From: Azospirillum endophyticum
GTDB taxonomy: Bacteria > Pseudomonadota > Alphaproteobacteria > Azospirillales > Azospirillaceae
Assembly (NCBI RefSeq): GCF_016595245.1
Contig: NZ_JAENHM010000084.1
Span: 62,001 to 126,000 of the forward strand
Direction: 5' to 3'
Length of the DNA stretch: 64,000 nt
Shown here: in pieces, positions 63,055-64,000 of the stretch
Layout: the number at the start of each line of letters is the position of its first letter
Position numbering within the stretch: position 1 is the stretch's first letter
Position numbers and translations under genes: made by a program
Notes under the pieces: generated by a model
The model's input: only the letters and a program-made list of their open reading frames with translations
The model's database searches: none
What the model was told of the DNA's origin: nothing

Positions 63055-63933
63055 ATGGAGTGGAGCGACCTTCGGATTTTCCTGGCGATCGCCCGCGCGG
63101 GCACGCTCGGCGCGGCGGCGCGGCGCATCGGACAGACCCAGCCGACCATGGGGCGCCGTCTGCGCGCGCTGGAGGCGGCGGTGGGGCATACGCTGTTCCA
63201 GCGGACCAGCGACGGTTTCGTGTTGACCGACGAAGGGGCCGCGGTGCTGCGCCATGCCGAGCGCATGGATGAGGAAAGCCTGGCGCTGGAGCGCGCGTTG
63301 GCCGGACAAGGCGGGCAGCTGGAGGGCAGCCTGCGGGTGTCATCCTCGGACTGGTTCGGCCTCCACATGCTGACGCCGATCCTGCACGAATTCACGCGGC
63401 TCCACCCCGGCGTGACGGTGGAGTTGCTGACCGAAGCACGGCTGCTGAGCCTTTCCCGCCGCGAGGCCGACCTCGTCTTCCGCATCCGCCCGTTCGACGA
63501 ACCGGAGGTGGTGCAGCGCAAGCTGACCCGCATCGACTACGCCCTGTATGGTGCCGCCGGGAGCCGTAGGCCGAAAGCCGGCGACGGTACGGGCTGCGCG
63601 CTGGTCACGATGGACGCCGCCTTCGGCGGCATGCCGGACGTCGCATGGCTCCGCCGGATGCTCCCGAACGCCCGCACCGCCTTTCGCAGCAACAACCGCG
63701 ACGTCCAGGCCGCCATGGCCGCCTCGGGTGCCGGATTGGCGGTTCTGCCGCGCCCCATCGGCGACGCGTCGGACAGGCTGCGGATCGTCGATCTCGGCGA
63801 GCCTCCACCCGGACGCGACGTCTGGATCGGCTATCACCAGGATCTCCGCCGGCTGGCTCGGCTGCGCGCCCTGGTCGATCTGACCATCGAGCGCTTTTCG
63901 CAGTCACAGACGCCGGCTCCGCTGCAGGGATAG
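63055..63933 (+). CDS. LysR family transcriptional regulator
   Basis: Regulator of 292 residues. Helix-turn-helix IFLAIARAGTLGAAARRIGQTQPTMGRRLRALEAAVG at the N-terminus, then the substrate-binding domain (SLRVSSSDWFGLHMLTPILHEFTRLHPGVTVEL in part). No clear ribosome binding site is seen before the ATG, but the helix-turn-helix position leaves little choice. It is divergent from the quinone-oxidoreductase-like gene, with A/T-rich sequence carrying GATC-flanked half-sites between. The last 67 bases of the window after it hold nothing recognisable. Confidence 0.92.
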   Translation: MEWSDLRIFLAIARAGTLGAAARRIGQTQPTMGRRLRALEAAVGHTLFQRTSDGFVLTDEGAAVLRHAERMDEESLALERALAGQGGQLEGSLRVSSSDWFGLHMLTPILHEFTRLHPGVTVELLTEARLLSLSRREADLVFRIRPFDEPEVVQRKLTRIDYALYGAAGSRRPKAGDGTGCALVTMDAAFGGMPDVAWLRRMLPNARTAFRSNNRDVQAAMAASGAGLAVLPRPIGDASDRLRIVDLGEPPPGRDVWIGYHQDLRRLARLRALVDLTIERFSQSQTPAPLQG

Positions 63934-64000
63934 TCTGCGCCAAGAGGCAAGCTGCCGAATCCCGCACCATGGACACGCGCCAACCGGCGATGGCATCCAT

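Overview
The window is a very G+C-rich (clearly above 65 percent by eye), densely packed piece of an alphaproteobacterial genome. Nutrient-scavenging ABC and TRAP transporters, many LysR/IclR/LacI/TetR regulators, a chemoreceptor and a c-di-GMP enzyme fit a soil or rhizosphere Rhodospirillales member such as Azospirillum. That placement is inferred from gene style; no rRNA, tRNA or other taxonomic marker was seen, and no CRISPR array. The content looks accessory (plasmid, chromid or chromosomal island): catabolic modules with dedicated regulators, separated by transposon and gene fossils.

Layout. 1-6.8 kb: a peptide ABC importer co-transcribed with a gamma-glutamyltransferase, divergent from an IclR regulator. 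6.9-7.9 kb: a perfect 19-bp inverted repeat and a wrecked IS30 transposase. 7.9-14.0 kb: a TRAP transporter with a DHDPS-family lyase and a PfkB sugar kinase, controlled by a divergent LacI regulator with two visible operators. 14.0-24.3 kb: a polyamine-type ABC importer with a PuuB-like oxidase, a PuuC-like aldehyde dehydrogenase, a GlcD-like FAD oxidase, a PuuR-like regulator and a second DHDPS-family enzyme. 24.4-34.3 kb: an IclR-controlled operon with a full set of activities for non-phosphorylative L-fucose-type sugar breakdown (RbsABC-like importer, aldose dehydrogenase, lactonase, UxaA-family dehydratase, SDR dehydrogenase, FAH-family hydrolase), ending in pyruvate and probably lactate. 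34.3-35.8 kb: nested palindromic repeats, one low-G+C orphan gene and a resolvase fossil.

35.8-43.9 kb: two TetR regulators, a MATE exporter, an SDR and an RND efflux pair preceded by a striking 45-nt palindrome. 43.9-44.4 kb: fossils of a LacI regulator and a chemoreceptor lying tail to tail. 44.4-48.6 kb: small redox genes with a LysR regulator. 48.5-56.2 kb: the most interesting block, a bufferin-type operon. A four-cysteine DUF2282 precursor peptide (BufA), its DUF692 modifying enzyme (BufB), DUF2063 partner (BufC) and DoxX membrane protein sit in one run with a peroxiredoxin upstream and a chemoreceptor and GGDEF-EAL enzyme downstream. The last two share a related periplasmic sensor domain. 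56.3-64 kb: LysR regulators, an orphan protein, a GAF/HisKA_2 histidine kinase, a tautomerase-SDR pair and a quinone-oxidoreductase-like enzyme.
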